Below, piece after piece: positions 1 through 5,890 of a DNA stretch of 23,354 bases (its first letter is position 1; each line of letters begins with the position of its first letter). The notes under the pieces were generated by a model, which did no database searches, had not been told where the DNA came from, and saw only the letters and a program-made list of their open reading frames with translations. The DNA is from an uncultured Pseudomonadota bacterium (GTDB lineage Bacteria; Pseudomonadota; Gammaproteobacteria; Burkholderiales; Rhodocyclaceae): NCBI GenBank assembly GCA_903939665.1, contig CAJAHZ010000315.1:1-23354 (forward strand). The letters are read 5' to 3'. The position numbers and the translations under genes were made by a program.

Positions 1-1
1 G

Positions 2-121
2 GCCCAAAAACTGATTTCGCCGGCCGAAATGGGCGAACTCTTCAAGGTCATCGCACTGGGCAGAGGAATCACGGAAACCTTGATCGGCTTCGTGCAAGGC
101 GACCGCAGTGAAACGCTGTAG
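2..121 (+). CDS. MidA-type class I SAM-dependent methyltransferase, C-terminal end only
   Basis: Only the last 39 codons and the TAG stop lie in the window; the gene enters from the left edge. The tail contains LISPAEMGELFKVIALGRG, which I recognise as the conserved C-terminus of the COG1565/DUF185 (MidA, mitochondrial NDUFAF7-like) methyltransferase family. The eukaryotic member methylates an arginine of complex I; the bacterial substrate is not settled. No SAM-binding motif can be seen because the N-terminal part is missing. No clear terminator follows the stop. The call rests on the tail motif alone. Confidence 0.6.
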   Translation, partial: AQKLISPAEMGELFKVIALGRGITETLIGFVQGDRSETL

Positions 122-351
122 CTAGCGCGCCTTGACACCCGTTACCAAAGAAAAGCTGGTCTGGAAGCGAGGTAAGTCGAGGGGTTGCAGCGCTTCTGCC
201 AAGGCGACGCCTAAATTGTTGCTGAAATGCAACGCAACACAAAGGCGGGGGAGATGTCCTTTCGCCGTCACGTGCGTATTTGAGCCGTTGCTATGGCGCC
301 CGTCCGCTTCGGCGATTTTGACGGCGGGCTTTCATCAAACGAAGGTCGCTG
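122..351. other. Intergenic stretch without a supported gene
   Basis: About 230 bases between the methyltransferase stop and the glutathione S-transferase remnant. An open frame crosses it in the plus direction, but its composition is not protein-like until the remnant begins. A GC-rich imperfect inverted repeat (298-304 against 320-329, followed by TTT) may act as a weak terminator. A TTGACA at 132-137 has no -10 element at a usable distance. Nothing else is convincing. Confidence 0.5.
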
Positions 352-482
352 ATGATTTCCCTCTATACTTGCGGCACGCCCAACGGTCGACAGGCCTCGA
401 TCATGCTCAAAAATGCGGGCTGCCGTACCGTGCGCAGTTGATAGTTCAGCGCAATACGACCGTTCTGAAAGTGGCGATATGA
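352..482 (+). pseudogene. Glutathione S-transferase remnant, frameshifted and truncated
   Basis: ATG at 352 is preceded by GAAGG with 6-nt spacing. It opens MISLYTCGTPNGRQASIML, which resembles the N-terminal thioredoxin-fold strand and helix of bacterial glutathione S-transferases (LYTxxTPNGxKxSIMLEELGLPY). After LKNA the reading frame breaks in a G run near 416-419. Dropping back one base continues the homology as GLPYRAQLIVQ, which suggests loss of one G. The shifted frame then ends after about ten more residues at TGA 480-482, where a full protein would have about 200 residues. The gene has therefore lost nearly everything past its first 35 codons. Its stop overlaps the ATG of the next gene (ATGA), as if an internal deletion kept the original junction. 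Frameshift and homology are read from the sequence; the deletion scenario is inference. Confidence 0.6.
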
Positions 483-1285
483 TCAAGCGTGAAGTTGCAG
501 GTCTCGAAGTGCTTTCCTGTCTGTCGAGGGCAAAAAAGGCGCATCCGACGCCTTTGCTTTTTGTACATGGCTCCTTTGCCGGCGCATGGGTCTGGGACGA
601 GCATTTCCTCCCTTATTTCGCTGAGCAGGGCTATAACGCCCATGCGCTGTCTTTGCGCGGTCACGGCGACAGTTTTGGCCACGAACACCTTGATGCGCAT
701 AGCGTGCATGACTACGTCGATGATCTGACTACGGTGATTGCCGACCTCGGTGCTGCACCGGTGTTGATCGGGCATTCGATGGGCGGTTTTATCGTTCAGA
801 AGTACCTTGAACGTCATCCCGTACCTGCCGCCGTATTGATGTGTTCTGTGCCGCCGCAGGGCCTGGTCGCCGCGCAATTTTCAATGATGTTCCAGAAACC
901 AAGCATGATGGTCGAGTTGAATCGCCTGCTTGGCGGCGAGGATGTGTCGCTTGATGTGCTGCGGGAGGCGCTGTTTGCCCAGGATATTCCTGAGGCAACG
1001 CTGGAGCGTTATTACCGGAAAATGCAGCAGGAGTCGCAACGCGCGATCTGGGACATGTCGATGTTCAACCTGCCCATGGTGGACCGCATGCACCGCCCGC
1101 CCTTGCTTGTTCTGGGCGCCGAACATGATCACCTGATGCCGGCCTTTCTGGTGCAGACGACGGCGCAGACCTATGGTGTGCCGAGCAAGATTTTTCGCGG
1201 CCTAGGCCACGGCGTGATGCTGGAGAAAGACTGGCTGCATGTCGCGGAGACCGTGCGCGATTGGCTGGTAACGCAGGATTTGTAG
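479..1285 (+). CDS. Alpha/beta hydrolase
   Basis: A 268-aa alpha/beta-hydrolase-fold protein, probably cytoplasmic since it has no signal peptide. Visible family features are the oxyanion-hole strand FVHGSFAGAW (residues 28-37), LRGHGDS (59-65), the nucleophile elbow GHSMGG with Ser100, the acid in GAEHDH (Asp217 likely) and the catalytic His244 in GLGHGVML. Length and motif spacing fit the MhpC/lysophospholipase-like group; the substrate cannot be deduced. I chose the ATG at 479 because homology-like sequence begins there and it forms an ATGA overlap with the glutathione S-transferase remnant. An upstream in-frame ATG at 413 would add 22 residues that are merely the remnant read in another frame. 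It converges on the small minus-strand gene that follows. Confidence 0.85.
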   Translation: MIKREVAGLEVLSCLSRAKKAHPTPLLFVHGSFAGAWVWDEHFLPYFAEQGYNAHALSLRGHGDSFGHEHLDAHSVHDYVDDLTTVIADLGAAPVLIGHSMGGFIVQKYLERHPVPAAVLMCSVPPQGLVAAQFSMMFQKPSMMVELNRLLGGEDVSLDVLREALFAQDIPEATLERYYRKMQQESQRAIWDMSMFNLPMVDRMHRPPLLVLGAEHDHLMPAFLVQTTAQTYGVPSKIFRGLGHGVMLEKDWLHVAETVRDWLVTQDL

Positions 1286-1300
1286 CGGTTCGGGGAAATG

Positions 1301-1327
1301 CCCGACGTCCGATTTCCGGACGCCGGG
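1301..1327. terminator. Possible bidirectional hairpin between convergent genes
   Basis: Inverted repeat with 11-nt arms (1301-1311 and 1317-1327), 10 of 11 positions paired, and a 5-nt loop. It lies 15 bases past the hydrolase stop and just beyond the stop of the convergent yjfB-like gene. There is no T tract on either side, so it may act only as a 3'-end stabiliser or weak terminator. Confidence 0.4.
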
Positions 1328-1347
1328 CCGTGACATCAAGCGAAAAG

Positions 1348-1542
1348 TCAGGCGAATGTATTGACGCTGTTGCCGAGATTGGGCGGGTTGTTTGCCGCCG
1401 GCTGAGGCAGTGCCTGAATCAATTGCATGGCACTTTGCGCCTGAATGTCGTTAGCCTTTTTCAACATCGTGATGGCAACCGCATCGCCAGTTTTGGCCTG
1501 ACTGAGCGCAGCTGAAACATTTCCAACATTACCAATATCCAT
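1348..1542 (-). CDS. YjfB-family putative motility protein
   Basis: A 64-aa protein beginning MDIGNVGNVSAALSQAK, with LKKANDIQAQSAMQLIQALPQP in the middle. This matches the small YjfB/putative-motility family (about 60 residues, predicted amphipathic helices flanking an Ala/Gln-rich core, no signal peptide, no membrane segment). The molecular role of the family is unknown. Start: ATG at 1542 preceded by AAGGAG (1549-1554 on the minus strand) at 6-nt spacing. Upstream lies a near-consensus flagellar sigma-28 promoter, which independently supports expression with late flagellar genes. It stands alone, convergent with the hydrolase gene. Confidence 0.8.
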   Translation of the reverse strand: MDIGNVGNVSAALSQAKTGDAVAITMLKKANDIQAQSAMQLIQALPQPAANNPPNLGNSVNTFA

Positions 1543-1569
1543 GATCGACTCCTTGGTGTTACATATCGG

Positions 1570-1596
1570 CTATCGGCAGTAGAAGAAAAAACTAAA
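1570..1596 (-). promoter_or_regulatory. Sigma-28 (FliA) flagellar promoter for the yjfB-like gene
   Basis: Read on the minus strand there is TTTAGTTT (1589-1596), an 11-nt spacer and GCCGATAG (1570-1577). The sigma-28 consensus is TAAAGTTT-N11-GCCGATAA, so 6 of 8 and 7 of 8 positions match with the exact spacer. It lies 28 bp upstream of the ATG, leaving a short leader containing AAGGAG. A second GCCGATAT overlaps it (1563-1570) but has no matching -35 at the right distance. Confidence 0.75.
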
Positions 1597-1669
1597 GTAC
1601 GCTCAACCTTTTTGCACCTCGGTCGTTAGCTTACATACCATCCACACAATCGGGCTGGAGGTAAGCAAA

Positions 1670-1885
1670 ATGGTGATCATCATGGAAATGGGCGCAGGCA
1701 GGACGTACGGTGAAGAACCCGGTCGTTACGGGGCGTCCTACGGAGACGAAGTGTTGAATGCCGGATGGGCAGAGGTGCCGCGTGTCGAGGCGCGCCTGGA
1801 AGAAGTCGTGGTATCGACGCGCCGCGAACCAGTCAAGGCCGATATCGAGGGTTTCATGGCTCGCCTCTATGCCTGTCAGGAGTGA
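1670..1885 (+). CDS. Small uncharacterised protein (71 aa)
   Basis: I do not recognise this protein. The ATG at 1670 follows a strong GGAGG (1657-1661) at 8-nt spacing, and the frame ends in a terminator hairpin that contains its own stop codon; both argue for a real gene. The protein is soluble-looking and charged, with a Gly/Tyr/Glu-rich N-terminal third (AGRTYGEEPGRYGASYGDE) and a C-terminal part PRVEARLEEVVVSTRREPVKADIEGF that could be helical. There is no signal peptide, cysteine cluster or membrane segment. A possible -35 TTGCAC lies at 1612-1617 with a poor -10 region near 1632-1640. An overlapping minus-strand frame (1631-1915) lacks a ribosome-binding site and is less likely. Confidence 0.6.
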   Translation: MVIIMEMGAGRTYGEEPGRYGASYGDEVLNAGWAEVPRVEARLEEVVVSTRREPVKADIEGFMARLYACQE

Positions 1886-1895
1886 CAGGTTTGTT
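1872..1895 (+). terminator. Intrinsic terminator overlapping the stop of the 71-aa ORF
   Basis: Perfect 7-bp stem CCTGTCA/TGACAGG (1872-1878 and 1883-1889) with loop GGAG, followed by TTTGTT. The TGA stop codon (1883-1885) is the first triplet of the descending arm. It insulates the metX promoter region downstream. Confidence 0.7.
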
Positions 1896-1961
1896 CCATC
1901 ACACTGTCGCGCCATTGCCGGCGTGGCCAGAAGGTGAATGACAGAATGGGCCGAATGGGAA

Positions 1962-1990
1962 TTGACTTTTCCCGAGGCTGACGGTAACTT
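1962..1990 (+). promoter_or_regulatory. Sigma-70-type promoter of the metX operon
   Basis: TTGACT at 1962-1967 (5 of 6 to the -35 consensus), a 17-nt spacer, then TAACTT at 1985-1990 (weak -10). The start point would fall near 1997-1998, just before the riboswitch P1 helix begins at 2001. The -10 match is poor, but the position relative to the leader RNA is what a riboswitch-controlled gene needs. Confidence 0.55.
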
Positions 1991-2000
1991 TCGATTCCAT

Positions 2001-2056
2001 AGCGCCGATTTGAACGATCAGCTTGCGGGCGCTTTATAAATACGGCTAAAGCGGGG
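2001..2056 (+). ncRNA. SAM-II-like riboswitch in the metX leader
   Basis: The leader fits the SAM-II (metA-motif, alpha-proteobacterial type) H-pseudoknot. P1 is AGCGCC (2001-2006) with GGCGCT (2028-2033), 6 perfect pairs. Loop L1 starts with the conserved GATTTG (2007-2012) and ends GCTTGC (2021-2026). After P1 comes the A-rich linker ATAAA (2036-2040) and the conserved CGGCTAAAG (2043-2051). Pseudoknot P2 can pair 2021-2024 (GCTT) with 2049-2052 (AAGC) and 2025-2026 with 2045-2046, leaving a two-base TA bulge as in known SAM-II RNAs. It precedes metX, a classical SAM-II target. Motif and pairing are seen directly; ligand and class are from knowledge of the family, not tested. Confidence 0.8.
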
Positions 2057-2060
2057 CCAG

Positions 2061-2098
2061 CCCAGTCCGCTCCCCAGCTGACTGGGTTTTTGTTTTTT
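2061..2098 (+). terminator. Riboswitch expression platform: intrinsic terminator before metX
   Basis: Stem CCCAGTC (2061-2067) with GACTGGG (2080-2086), 7 perfect pairs and a 12-nt loop, followed by TTTTTGTTTTTT (2087-2098). It stands 27-38 bases before the metX start, so it must be an attenuator. A competing helix AGCGGGG (2050-2056) with CCCCaGCT (2072-2079, one bulged A) would cross and exclude it. That antiterminator shares 2050-2052 with the SAM-II pseudoknot. Ligand binding should therefore free the terminator and switch metX off. Confidence 0.8.
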
Positions 2099-2124
2099 GA
2101 GTCTTTGTTCGCCATACGATCGTG

Positions 2125-3252
2125 ATGCCACAAGAGAATTCCGTAGGAGTCGTTGTTCCGCAGCGGGTCCGTTTTAATGAAGCGCTGGCGCTGAGGAGCG
2201 GTGCATCGCTGCCAGGTTTCGAGCTTGTTTTTGAAACCTATGGCACCTTGAACGCGGCGCGCTCAAACGCCGTGCTGGTTTGTCACGCACTTTCTGGCGG
2301 CCATCACGTCGCTGGCACCTACGCCGATGATCCGAAAAGCGTCGGCTGGTGGGACAACCTGATTGGTCCCGGCAAGCCGCTCGATACCAACAAATTTTTC
2401 GTTGTTGGCGTCAATAACCTGGGTGGCTGCTACGGCTCGACCGGCCCCTTGTCGACCAATCCGGAAACCGGTAAACGTTACGGTGCGGACTTCCCGCTGG
2501 TAACGGTTGAAGATTGGGTCGCTGCACAGGCGCGGCTGGCCGATCACTTGCACGTTGATGCCTGGGCGGCGGTCATTGGCGGTAGTTTGGGCGGCATGCA
2601 GGCGCTCGAATGGTCGCTGCAATTTCCTGAGCGTATCCGGCATGCGATGGTCATTGCCTCCGCGCCCAAGCTCTCGGCGCAGAACATCGCTTTCAACGAA
2701 GTGGCGCGCCAGGCGATCATTTCCGATCCGGATTTTCACGGTGGCCATTACACCGAGCATGGCGTTGTGCCCGCCAACGGGCTGCGTCTGGCACGCATGG
2801 TCGGCCACATTACCTATCTGTCGGATAGCCAGATGGGCGAGAAGTTCGGACGTCGTCTGCGTCATGGCGAGCACAAGTTCAGCTACGACGTTGATTTCGA
2901 GATCGAATCCTATCTGCGTTATCAGGGTGACAAATTTGCCGGTTTCTTCGATGCCAATACCTACCTGATGACGACCAAGGCGCTCGACTACTTCGATCCG
3001 GCCTACGATTTTGACGGCAATCTGGCCGCAGCGCTGGCACGTGCCAAGGCAAAGTTTTTTGTAGCCAGCTTCTCGACAGACTGGCGTTTTGCGCCGGCGC
3101 GTTCGCGCGAGATCGTCTTTGCTCTGCTGCATAACCGCCGCCACGTGGCCTATGCAGAGATCGACTGCGACGCCGGACATGACTCCTTCCTGCTCGACGA
3201 CGCGCACTATCATGCCGTTCTGCGCGCCTACTTGGAGAACATCTCGGTATGA
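2125..3252 (+). CDS. metX: MetX-family homoserine O-acyltransferase (probably succinyltransferase)
   Basis: First committed step of methionine synthesis: acyl transfer from acetyl- or succinyl-CoA to homoserine, in the cytoplasm. The 375-aa alpha/beta-hydrolase-fold protein shows FETYGTLNAARSNAVLVCHALSG, WWDNLIGPGKPLDT, the nucleophile elbow GGSLGGMQ (Ser154), TDWRFAPARS with Asp319, and CDAGHDSFLL with His352, completing a Ser-Asp-His triad. From memory, the Arg in DWRF marks the proteobacterial MetX enzymes that use succinyl-CoA, where acetyl-CoA users tend to have DWLYP, so O-succinylation is likelier. Start: ATG at 2125, with an adjacent in-frame GTG at 2122; no strong Shine-Dalgarno site is visible. 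A SAM-II-like riboswitch and attenuator lie directly upstream, and the stop overlaps metW. Confidence 0.95.
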   Translation: MPQENSVGVVVPQRVRFNEALALRSGASLPGFELVFETYGTLNAARSNAVLVCHALSGGHHVAGTYADDPKSVGWWDNLIGPGKPLDTNKFFVVGVNNLGGCYGSTGPLSTNPETGKRYGADFPLVTVEDWVAAQARLADHLHVDAWAAVIGGSLGGMQALEWSLQFPERIRHAMVIASAPKLSAQNIAFNEVARQAIISDPDFHGGHYTEHGVVPANGLRLARMVGHITYLSDSQMGEKFGRRLRHGEHKFSYDVDFEIESYLRYQGDKFAGFFDANTYLMTTKALDYFDPAYDFDGNLAAALARAKAKFFVASFSTDWRFAPARSREIVFALLHNRRHVAYAEIDCDAGHDSFLLDDAHYHAVLRAYLENISV

Positions 3253-3866
3253 ATATGAGCCAGCTCAGAGCCAAAGAGCGCGAACGTTTCGATTTCGCGG
3301 TGATTGCCAACTGGATTCCGCCTGGCGAGCGCGTGCTCGATCTGGGCTGCGGTGACGGCACGCTATTGCGCTATCTGCGTGAAACCAAGGAGGTCGCCGG
3401 CTACGGAGTCGAGATTGACCATGCGAGCGTGCTCGGCTGCATCCGCAATGGCGTCGATGTGATCCAGATCGATATTGAAGGCGGTCTCTCCGGCTTCGAA
3501 GACCAGTCGTTCAATCACGTGATTATTTCGCAGGCGCTGCAGGCGATGCACGCCACCGAGCGCATTCTTACCGAGATGCTGCGCGTTGCCGAAGAAGCTG
3601 TGGTCAGCTTCCCCAACTTTGCCTACCGCGCCAACCGGGCAGCGATTGCTGGTGGGCATATGCCGGTTTCTGAAGATCTGCCTTACGCCTGGTATGAGAC
3701 ACCGAACGTGCGCTTCTTCACGCTCGCTGATTTTGAGGAATTGTGCGGCAAGCTGGGCATCGAGATTCGCGAGCGACTGGCTTTTGATGAAGGCGGCCAG
3801 CCGGTCTCCGATGATCCCAATCTGAATGGCAGTCTGGCCTTCTATCGCCTCGGACGCCTTCGTTGA
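3249..3866 (+). CDS. metW: MetW, methionine biosynthesis methyltransferase-like protein
   Basis: A 205-aa class I methyltransferase-fold protein that accompanies MetX in many proteobacteria and is needed for, or stimulates, its activity; its own methyl acceptor is not established. The SAM-binding glycine motif is VLDLGCGDGTLL, and the family signatures QALQAMHATERILTEMLRV, VSFPNFAYRANR and LPYAWYETPNVRFFTLADFE are all present. Length is normal for MetW. The ATG at 3249 overlaps the metX stop (ATGA), implying translational coupling. A second in-frame ATG at 3255 is an equally possible start and would give MSQLR. The metX-metW coupling supports a physical or functional partnership. Confidence 0.93.
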   Translation: MNMSQLRAKERERFDFAVIANWIPPGERVLDLGCGDGTLLRYLRETKEVAGYGVEIDHASVLGCIRNGVDVIQIDIEGGLSGFEDQSFNHVIISQALQAMHATERILTEMLRVAEEAVVSFPNFAYRANRAAIAGGHMPVSEDLPYAWYETPNVRFFTLADFEELCGKLGIEIRERLAFDEGGQPVSDDPNLNGSLAFYRLGRLR

Positions 3867-5128
3867 TGCCAGAAAGCTTGCGGGTGTTGATGACCCGGAA
3901 GATGCTGATCTGCATCTTCACCGGGTTCAGTTCCGGCCTGCCGCTTTATTTGTTGCTCAACCTGCTGCCGGCATGGCTGCGCAGCGAAGGTGTTGACCTC
4001 AAGACGATCGGCTTCTTTGCACTGATCCAGTTTCCCTACACCTGGAAATTTCTCTGGTCGCCGTTTCTCGATCGCTATGCGATGCCTGTTCTTGGCCGCC
4101 GGCGCGGCTGGATATTGCTGATGCAGATCGGCCTGTTATTCGCCATTGGAATGCTTGGCGGATTGTCGCCGCGTGATGGAATCGGCCCGGTTCTATGGCT
4201 GGCTGCATTGCTCGCACTTTTTTCTGCAACGCAGGATATTGCGCTTGATGCTTACCGTCGCGAGCTGCTGGTCGAGGAAGAGCTGGGCCTTGGTAACGCG
4301 GTGCACGTCAATGCCTATCGCGTTGCCGGGCTGGTGCCGGGGTCGCTGTCGCTGATTCTTGCTGATCTGTTGCCGTGGTCACAGGTGTTCTGGATTACGG
4401 CCGCCTTCATGCTGCCCGGCATGCTGATGGTTTTGCTGATCAGGGAGCCCGCAGCGGTCGGTGTTGCGCCACGAACCCTGCGTGAGGCGGTGCTTGAACC
4501 GTTCAACGAATTTGTCGGGCGGGCCGGTGTGCGCGGCGCCTTGCTGGTGCTGGCCTTCATTTTTCTTTACAAGCTTGGCGACTCCCTGTGTACCGCTTTG
4601 GCGACGCCGTTTTATCTCGATATGGGCTTCACCAAGACCGACATCGGCTTGATCGCCAAACATGCGGGTTTGTGGCCGGCAGTGATCGGCGCCTTGCTTG
4701 GCGGCTTGTGGATGGTGCGTATCGGCATCAATCGCGCGCTGTGGCTGTTTGGCGTCGTCCAACTGGTATCGATTCTCGGTTTCGCGTGGCTGGCGTGGCT
4801 GGGGCCGCAAGCGCTGATTGGCGTCGAGCAGCGGCTGGCGCTGGCCGGTGTGATCGGGCTGGAAGCGCTTGGCGTGGGCCTCGGCACCGCGGCTTTTGTT
4901 GCCTTTATCGCACGCAGCACCCACCCGGCCTACACCGCGACCCAATTTGCCTTGTTCACCAGCCTCGCCGCGGTACCACGCACCTTTATCAACGCCTCGG
5001 CGGGCTGGCTGGTCGAGGGGCTGGGCTGGTTCAGCTTCTTTCTGCTGTGCACCCTGTTGGCGGTTCCCGGCATGTTGCTGCTTTCGCGCGTTGCGCCCTG
5101 GACTGAGGCGAGGGCCCATGCCGGTTAG
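3866..5128 (+). CDS. ampG: AmpG-family MFS transporter (muropeptide permease-like)
   Basis: A 420-aa polytopic inner-membrane protein with about 12 hydrophobic segments. AmpG imports GlcNAc-anhydroMurNAc peptides for cell-wall recycling. Family features are the N-terminal FTGFSSGLPLYLLLNLLPAWL, the loop KFLWSPFLDRY followed by LGRRRGW, and FSATQDIALDAYRREL with the acidic/charged residues typical of AmpG. It lacks long C-terminal extensions. Start: ATG at 3866, overlapping the metW stop as TGATG; a TTG three bases earlier is possible. The gene is in the methionine transcript but has no obvious metabolic link to it. A peptidoglycan-recycling role would fit the wall cluster 8 kb downstream. The exact substrate is inferred from the family. 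Confidence 0.85.
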   Translation: MPESLRVLMTRKMLICIFTGFSSGLPLYLLLNLLPAWLRSEGVDLKTIGFFALIQFPYTWKFLWSPFLDRYAMPVLGRRRGWILLMQIGLLFAIGMLGGLSPRDGIGPVLWLAALLALFSATQDIALDAYRRELLVEEELGLGNAVHVNAYRVAGLVPGSLSLILADLLPWSQVFWITAAFMLPGMLMVLLIREPAAVGVAPRTLREAVLEPFNEFVGRAGVRGALLVLAFIFLYKLGDSLCTALATPFYLDMGFTKTDIGLIAKHAGLWPAVIGALLGGLWMVRIGINRALWLFGVVQLVSILGFAWLAWLGPQALIGVEQRLALAGVIGLEALGVGLGTAAFVAFIARSTHPAYTATQFALFTSLAAVPRTFINASAGWLVEGLGWFSFFLLCTLLAVPGMLLLSRVAPWTEARAHAG

Positions 5129-5852
5129 CGATGAACTTGGCCATGCGCTGATCGAAGCGGCTCGCGAGTTGTCGGCAGCCGTCGACGGTCTGGCGTTCGC
5201 GCCGCCCGTCTCGCATGTCTATAACCCGCTCAACTACGCTTGGCTGCCGCACGTGGACTATTTGCGTCGCTTCGGCGCAACGCGCAAAAAAGTGGTCTTC
5301 TTTGGCATGAATCCCGGCCCTTTCGGCATGGTCCAATGCGGCGTGCCGTTTGGTGAAATCGAGGCAGTACGCGATTGGATGAGAATCGAGGCGCCGGTCG
5401 ATAAGCCGGTAATGGAGAATCCCAAGCGGCTGATCGAAGGCTTTGCCTGCCTCCGTTCGGAAGTCAGCGGACGGCGCCTGTGGGGTCTGTTTAGCCAGCG
5501 TTTCGGGACGGCAGAAAATTTCTTCACCGATCATTTTGTTGCCAACTACTGCCCGCTGGCGTTCTTCGATCATGGCCGTAATATCACGCCGGACAAGCTG
5601 CCTGCGCTTGAAACTGAACCACTTTACACCGCCTGCGATGTGCATCTGAAATCGCTGGTGGCGGCATTGCAACCGGAATGGGTGATCGGTATCGGTGGTT
5701 TCGCTGAAGCGCGTGCGGTAGCGGCGTTGGCCGGAGTGGATGTCAAGATTGGCCGGATTTTGCATCCAAGCCCGGCAAGCCCGGCAGCCAATCGTGGCTG
5801 GGCTGAGGCAGCGACCCGGCAGTTGTTGGCGCTGGGTGTCTGGAATCAATGA
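5118..5852 (+). CDS. SMUG1-like single-strand-selective uracil-DNA glycosylase
   Basis: A 244-aa base-excision-repair enzyme of the uracil-DNA glycosylase superfamily that would remove uracil (and oxidised pyrimidines) from DNA. Motif 1 is GMNPGPFGMVQCGVPFGE (63-80), with the catalytic-region Asn65. NYCPL (143-147) is the pyrimidine-reading Asn segment, and HPSPASPAANRGW (216-228) is motif 2 with the His and the minor-groove wedge region. The GMNPGP form and the length place it with SMUG1 (Ung has GQDPYH). The ATG at 5118 overlaps the ampG coding end by 11 nt; longer open frame upstream is just ampG in another frame. It is the last gene of the metX transcript, followed by a hairpin at 5867. 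Confidence 0.88.
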   Translation: MPVSDELGHALIEAARELSAAVDGLAFAPPVSHVYNPLNYAWLPHVDYLRRFGATRKKVVFFGMNPGPFGMVQCGVPFGEIEAVRDWMRIEAPVDKPVMENPKRLIEGFACLRSEVSGRRLWGLFSQRFGTAENFFTDHFVANYCPLAFFDHGRNITPDKLPALETEPLYTACDVHLKSLVAALQPEWVIGIGGFAEARAVAALAGVDVKIGRILHPSPASPAANRGWAEAATRQLLALGVWNQ

Positions 5853-5866
5853 GCCGGGCGAATACG

Positions 5867-5882
5867 TAGCCTAAAAAGGCTA
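5867..5882. terminator. Hairpin between convergent genes
   Basis: Perfect 6-bp inverted repeat TAGCCT/AGGCTA with a 4-A loop, between the glycosylase stop (5852) and the convergent membrane-protein stop (5891). No T tract follows on the plus side and only a mixed sequence on the minus side, so efficiency is doubtful. Its position suits a bidirectional terminator. Confidence 0.45.
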
Positions 5883-5890
5883 TGCTGGTG

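Noticed and set aside
132..137. TTGACA as a promoter -35 for the hydrolase unit
   Set aside because: No -10 hexamer at 16-18 bases; the distance to any gene is large.
413..478. Upstream ATG 413 as the hydrolase start
   Set aside because: The added 22 residues are the GST remnant read in a third frame and carry no homology.
132..482. Plus-strand 116-residue open frame
   Set aside because: Only its last 20 residues or so resemble anything (GST after a frameshift). The first 90 residues are low-quality composition over a non-coding stretch with no ribosome-binding site.
1631..1915. Minus-strand 94-residue frame
   Set aside because: Overlaps the 71-aa plus-strand ORF, which has a strong Shine-Dalgarno and terminator. 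This frame has neither.
2263..3213. Minus-strand 316-residue frame
   Set aside because: Lies wholly inside metX on the opposite strand; no family features, typical GC-rich antisense shadow.
4379..5119. Minus-strand 246-residue frame within ampG
   Set aside because: Antisense shadow rich in Gln/Arg/His; ampG is clearly the coding strand.
5031..5849. Minus-strand 272-residue frame under the glycosylase gene
   Set aside because: Opposite-strand shadow of a gene with clear GMNPGP and HPSP motifs.
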